A DNA stretch of 6,576 bases from Candidatus Falkowbacteria bacterium RIFCSPLOWO2_02_FULL_45_15. Lineage in GTDB: Bacteria; Patescibacteriota; Patescibacteriia; Patescibacteriales; XYC2-FULL-47-12. The stretch covers positions 358 to 6,933 of the forward strand of contig MFFV01000017.1 in the NCBI GenBank assembly GCA_001777995.1, in the 5' to 3' direction. The notes beneath the pieces were generated by a model. It was not told the DNA's origin. It worked only from the letters and a program-made list of their open reading frames with translations, and ran no database searches. Positions 4,652-6,576 of this stretch are shown piece by piece (within the stretch, counting starts at the first letter, position 1; each line of letters starts with the position of its first letter). The position numbers and the translations under genes are program-made.

Positions 4652-4693
4652 ATTCGTAATTTTTTATTCGTCATTGCTAATTGATTATTTATG
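4652..4693. repeat. 7-nt ATT-word array running into the ddl start codon
   Basis: Six consecutive 7-nt units begin with ATT at 4652, 4659, 4666, 4673, 4680 and 4687. The sixth, ATTTATG, contains the ddl start codon. Unit examples are ATTCGTA, ATTCGTC and ATTGCTA. There is no Shine-Dalgarno site in it. Confidence 0.55.
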
Positions 4694-5806
4694 TCCAAAA
4701 AGAGAATTTGCCTGTTATTCGGCGGCAAAAGCGGCGAGCACGAAATTTCCTTGCAATCGGCCAAAGCCGTGTATGAGGCGCTGGATAAAAATAAATACGA
4801 CGTTACTTTAATCGGCATTGATAAGCAAGGACACTGGCTCTTGGGCGACGGCGCCACTTATTTGTTACAGGCGCAAGATTACAAAACAACTAAATTAAAT
4901 ACCGCCGCGATGCAAGCTATAGTGCCGGCGCCAAAAGTTGGGGCGGCCAGTTTAGTGGCGCAGGAAAACGGGCAAGAAGTCGGCACAATTGATTTAGTAA
5001 TGCCGATAATGCACGGACCGTTCGGCGAAGACGGCAAACTGCAGGGGATGCTGGAATGCTTAGGCGTGCCGTATGTTTTTTCCGGCGTACTCGCGAGCGC
5101 CCTAGGCATGAATAAATATAAGGCGAAATTAGTCGCGAGCAAAGCCGGGCTTAAAACCGCGGCAGACATCGCTTTAACGCGCGGCGCGGATTTTAATTTG
5201 GAAAATATTATCAGAGAATTATCTTTGCCGGTGGTAGTGAAGCCCAATGAACTTGGCTCTTCGGTTGGAATGACTATAGCTAAAACCAAAGAAGAACTGG
5301 AGCGGGGGATGGAAATCGCTTTTAAACACGACGAACAAATTATTTTGGAACAATTTATCGCCGGCCGGGAATTGACGGTTCCGGTAATGGGAAATAATCC
5401 GGCCGAGGCGTTGCCGGTAATTGAAATTATCCCTAAAGTTTCGGCTTGGTTTGATTATAAAGCCAAGTACGAGCCGGGCGGAAGCGACGAGGTTTGTCCG
5501 GCGCAGATACCGGATGACGTGCGTCGGCGCGCGCAGGCAGACGCGGTAAAGATTTTTCAGGCGCTTGGCTGCGCGGATTTGGCGCGGGTAGATTTTATTT
5601 GGAGCAAAGACGACGGCCAGCTTTACTTTTTAGAAATTAATACCATTCCTGGGCTTACTGGCGCGAGTTTAACGCCCAAAGCGGCGCAAGCGGCCGGCAT
5701 GAGTTTTAGCGAATTTTTAGATAAGTTAATAGAGTTAGCCGTTGCAAGGCAAAAAAACAAAAAAACAATAAGAAAATTATGGATTCTTTATCTTGGGTGG
5801 AAATAA
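4691..5806 (+). CDS. ddl: D-alanine--D-alanine ligase
   Basis: Cytosolic ATP-grasp enzyme (EC 6.3.2.4) that joins two D-alanines for the tip of the peptidoglycan stem peptide. It has 371 residues, within the family range. The N-terminal FGGKSGEHEISL motif (from residue 10), HGPFGEDGKLQGMLE (from 108), the ATP-binding VVKPNELGSSVGM stretch, and the metal-binding EINTIPGLT (E315, N317) are all in place. The omega-loop DYKAKY keeps Tyr at 260, as expected for making D-Ala-D-Ala; D-Ala-D-lactate ligases usually differ there. A local oddity is MNK in place of the usual MDK after the GVLASALG segment. The basic C-terminal tail (KNKKTIRKLWILYLGWK) extends past the conserved fold and overlaps alr by 28 nt, so it may be tolerated rather than functional. 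No Shine-Dalgarno site precedes ATG 4691. Confidence 0.96.
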   Translation: MSKKRICLLFGGKSGEHEISLQSAKAVYEALDKNKYDVTLIGIDKQGHWLLGDGATYLLQAQDYKTTKLNTAAMQAIVPAPKVGAASLVAQENGQEVGTIDLVMPIMHGPFGEDGKLQGMLECLGVPYVFSGVLASALGMNKYKAKLVASKAGLKTAADIALTRGADFNLENIIRELSLPVVVKPNELGSSVGMTIAKTKEELERGMEIAFKHDEQIILEQFIAGRELTVPVMGNNPAEALPVIEIIPKVSAWFDYKAKYEPGGSDEVCPAQIPDDVRRRAQADAVKIFQALGCADLARVDFIWSKDDGQLYFLEINTIPGLTGASLTPKAAQAAGMSFSEFLDKLIELAVARQKNKKTIRKLWILYLGWK

Positions 5807-6576
5807 ATAATCAAGCCATACAACATAACATTAAACAGTTTAGAAAATTATTGCCGCATCACTTTAAAATTGCGGCAGTAATCAAAAGCAATGCCTACAG
5901 CCACGGGATGATACCGGTGGCTCAATTTTTAGAGAAGGCAAAGTCGGTTGAATACTTGGCGACCGCAAGCGACAGCGAAGCGTTAGCGTTGCGGCAGGCA
6001 AGAGTAAAACTGCCGATTTTAGTTTTAAGTTTTTGGGACGAAAAGAATTTGCCGGCGTTGATAAAAAATAAAATTGAACTGGGAATATATAGTGCCAAGC
6101 AGTTAGAGGCGATTGCGCGGTATTGTAGAGACGCGATTAATAGCGTCTTTACGTTGAAAATTCATCTCAAACTTGACACTGGTATGCATCGTTTGGGTTT
6201 TTATCCCCAGGAAGCGGAAAGTGCGGCAAGAAAGTTATCGCACCTATCGAACATTACAATTCAAGGCATTTTTTCGCATTTTGCGGCAGCGGACGAAAAC
6301 GCAGAATTTAGTCGGCAGCAGCTTTTGCAATTTCAAAATATAGTTGCTAAAATAAAGCGGCGCATTGACATCCCTCTTGTTCACATTGCCAATTCTGCCG
6401 GTGTTTTTTCCCCGGATAAATCCTGCAATGTGTTGCGGCTGGGCATAGCAATGTATGGCCTTGCGCCGACAGCGGCGCTGGCACGCAAACTGAATTTAAA
6501 ACCGGCATTAAGTTGGAAAACGCGCATTATTCAAATCAAAAAAGTGGAGAAAGGCGAAAGAATAAGTTATGGTTTG
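5779..6576 (+). CDS. alr: Alanine racemase, 3' end cut by window
   Basis: PLP-dependent cytosolic enzyme (EC 5.1.1.1) that makes D-alanine, the substrate of the preceding ligase. The window holds 266 residues of a usual 360-380 and the frame is still open at the edge. WVEINNQAIQHNI is the usual N terminus. AVIKSNAYSHG carries the PLP lysine (K36) and a conserved Tyr (Y40), with small changes from the common AVVKANAYGHG. KLDTGMHRLGF, HIANSAGVF and LRLGIAMYGL follow in the right order. The ISYG motif at the very end carries the catalytic tyrosine equivalent to Tyr265 of the Geobacillus enzyme. Start ATG 5779 lies inside the end of ddl in another frame, a 28-nt overlap that implies coupled translation. 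No other start fits the conserved N terminus better. Confidence 0.95.
   Translation, partial: MDSLSWVEINNQAIQHNIKQFRKLLPHHFKIAAVIKSNAYSHGMIPVAQFLEKAKSVEYLATASDSEALALRQARVKLPILVLSFWDEKNLPALIKNKIELGIYSAKQLEAIARYCRDAINSVFTLKIHLKLDTGMHRLGFYPQEAESAARKLSHLSNITIQGIFSHFAAADENAEFSRQQLLQFQNIVAKIKRRIDIPLVHIANSAGVFSPDKSCNVLRLGIAMYGLAPTAALARKLNLKPALSWKTRIIQIKKVEKGERISYGL

Noticed and set aside
1024..5840. Shared 11-mer ATTAAACAGTT at 1024-1034 and 5830-5840
   Set aside because: A single short A/T-rich match, one copy inside the alr coding region; chance is a sufficient explanation.
2..6576. Alternative genetic code with TGA as Gly or Trp
   Set aside because: TGA ends the membrane protein and zinc-ribbon genes at sensible places, and Trp is encoded by TGG throughout.

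Overview
The window reads like a chromosomal piece of an uncultured bacterium with a compact, mid-GC genome, most likely from the Candidate Phyla Radiation (Patescibacteria, Parcubacteria-like). This is inference. It rests on short AT-rich gaps, almost no Shine-Dalgarno sequences, a gene with no canonical start codon, an archaeal/Thermotoga-style short adenosylhomocysteinase, a small two-helix membrane protein of a kind I associate with these genomes, and tRNA genes without encoded CCA. The genetic code looks standard: TGA is used as a stop and Trp is TGG.

Layout, left to right. The end of an unidentified gene (2-124) is followed by a ComF-type phosphoribosyltransferase gene (to 867). A strand-inverted array of 9-nt words (869-979) and a good sigma70-type promoter (988-1015) precede a PfkB-family sugar/nucleoside kinase (1041-1979). 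A REP/MITE-like palindromic element (1986-2077) ends eight bases before ahcY (2086-3378). The kinase and AhcY make sense together: AhcY splits S-adenosylhomocysteine into homocysteine and adenosine, and an adenosine-type kinase would remove the adenosine and pull the reversible reaction forward. A two-way terminator separates ahcY from a leftward block holding tRNA-Arg(GCG) and a membrane protein gene (3571-4071) with its own extended -10 promoter and terminator.

From 4122 to 4267 there are two arrays of degenerate short words, then tRNA-Ser(TGA) and a 62-residue zinc-ribbon protein that has the only strong Shine-Dalgarno site in the window. After a 14-bp perfect inverted repeat and a 7-nt word array come ddl (D-Ala-D-Ala ligase) and alr (alanine racemase, cut by the window end). 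These two overlap by 28 nt and together supply the D-Ala-D-Ala dipeptide for peptidoglycan.

I see no CRISPR array, transposase, phage gene or obvious defence system. The most unusual signal is in the gaps: most non-coding stretches are built from a short word repeated with a period of 7, 8 or 9-10 nt, with a different word in nearly every gap. The GCG anticodon, the missing ComF start codon and the single Shine-Dalgarno site on the tRNA-linked zinc-ribbon gene are also worth checking.
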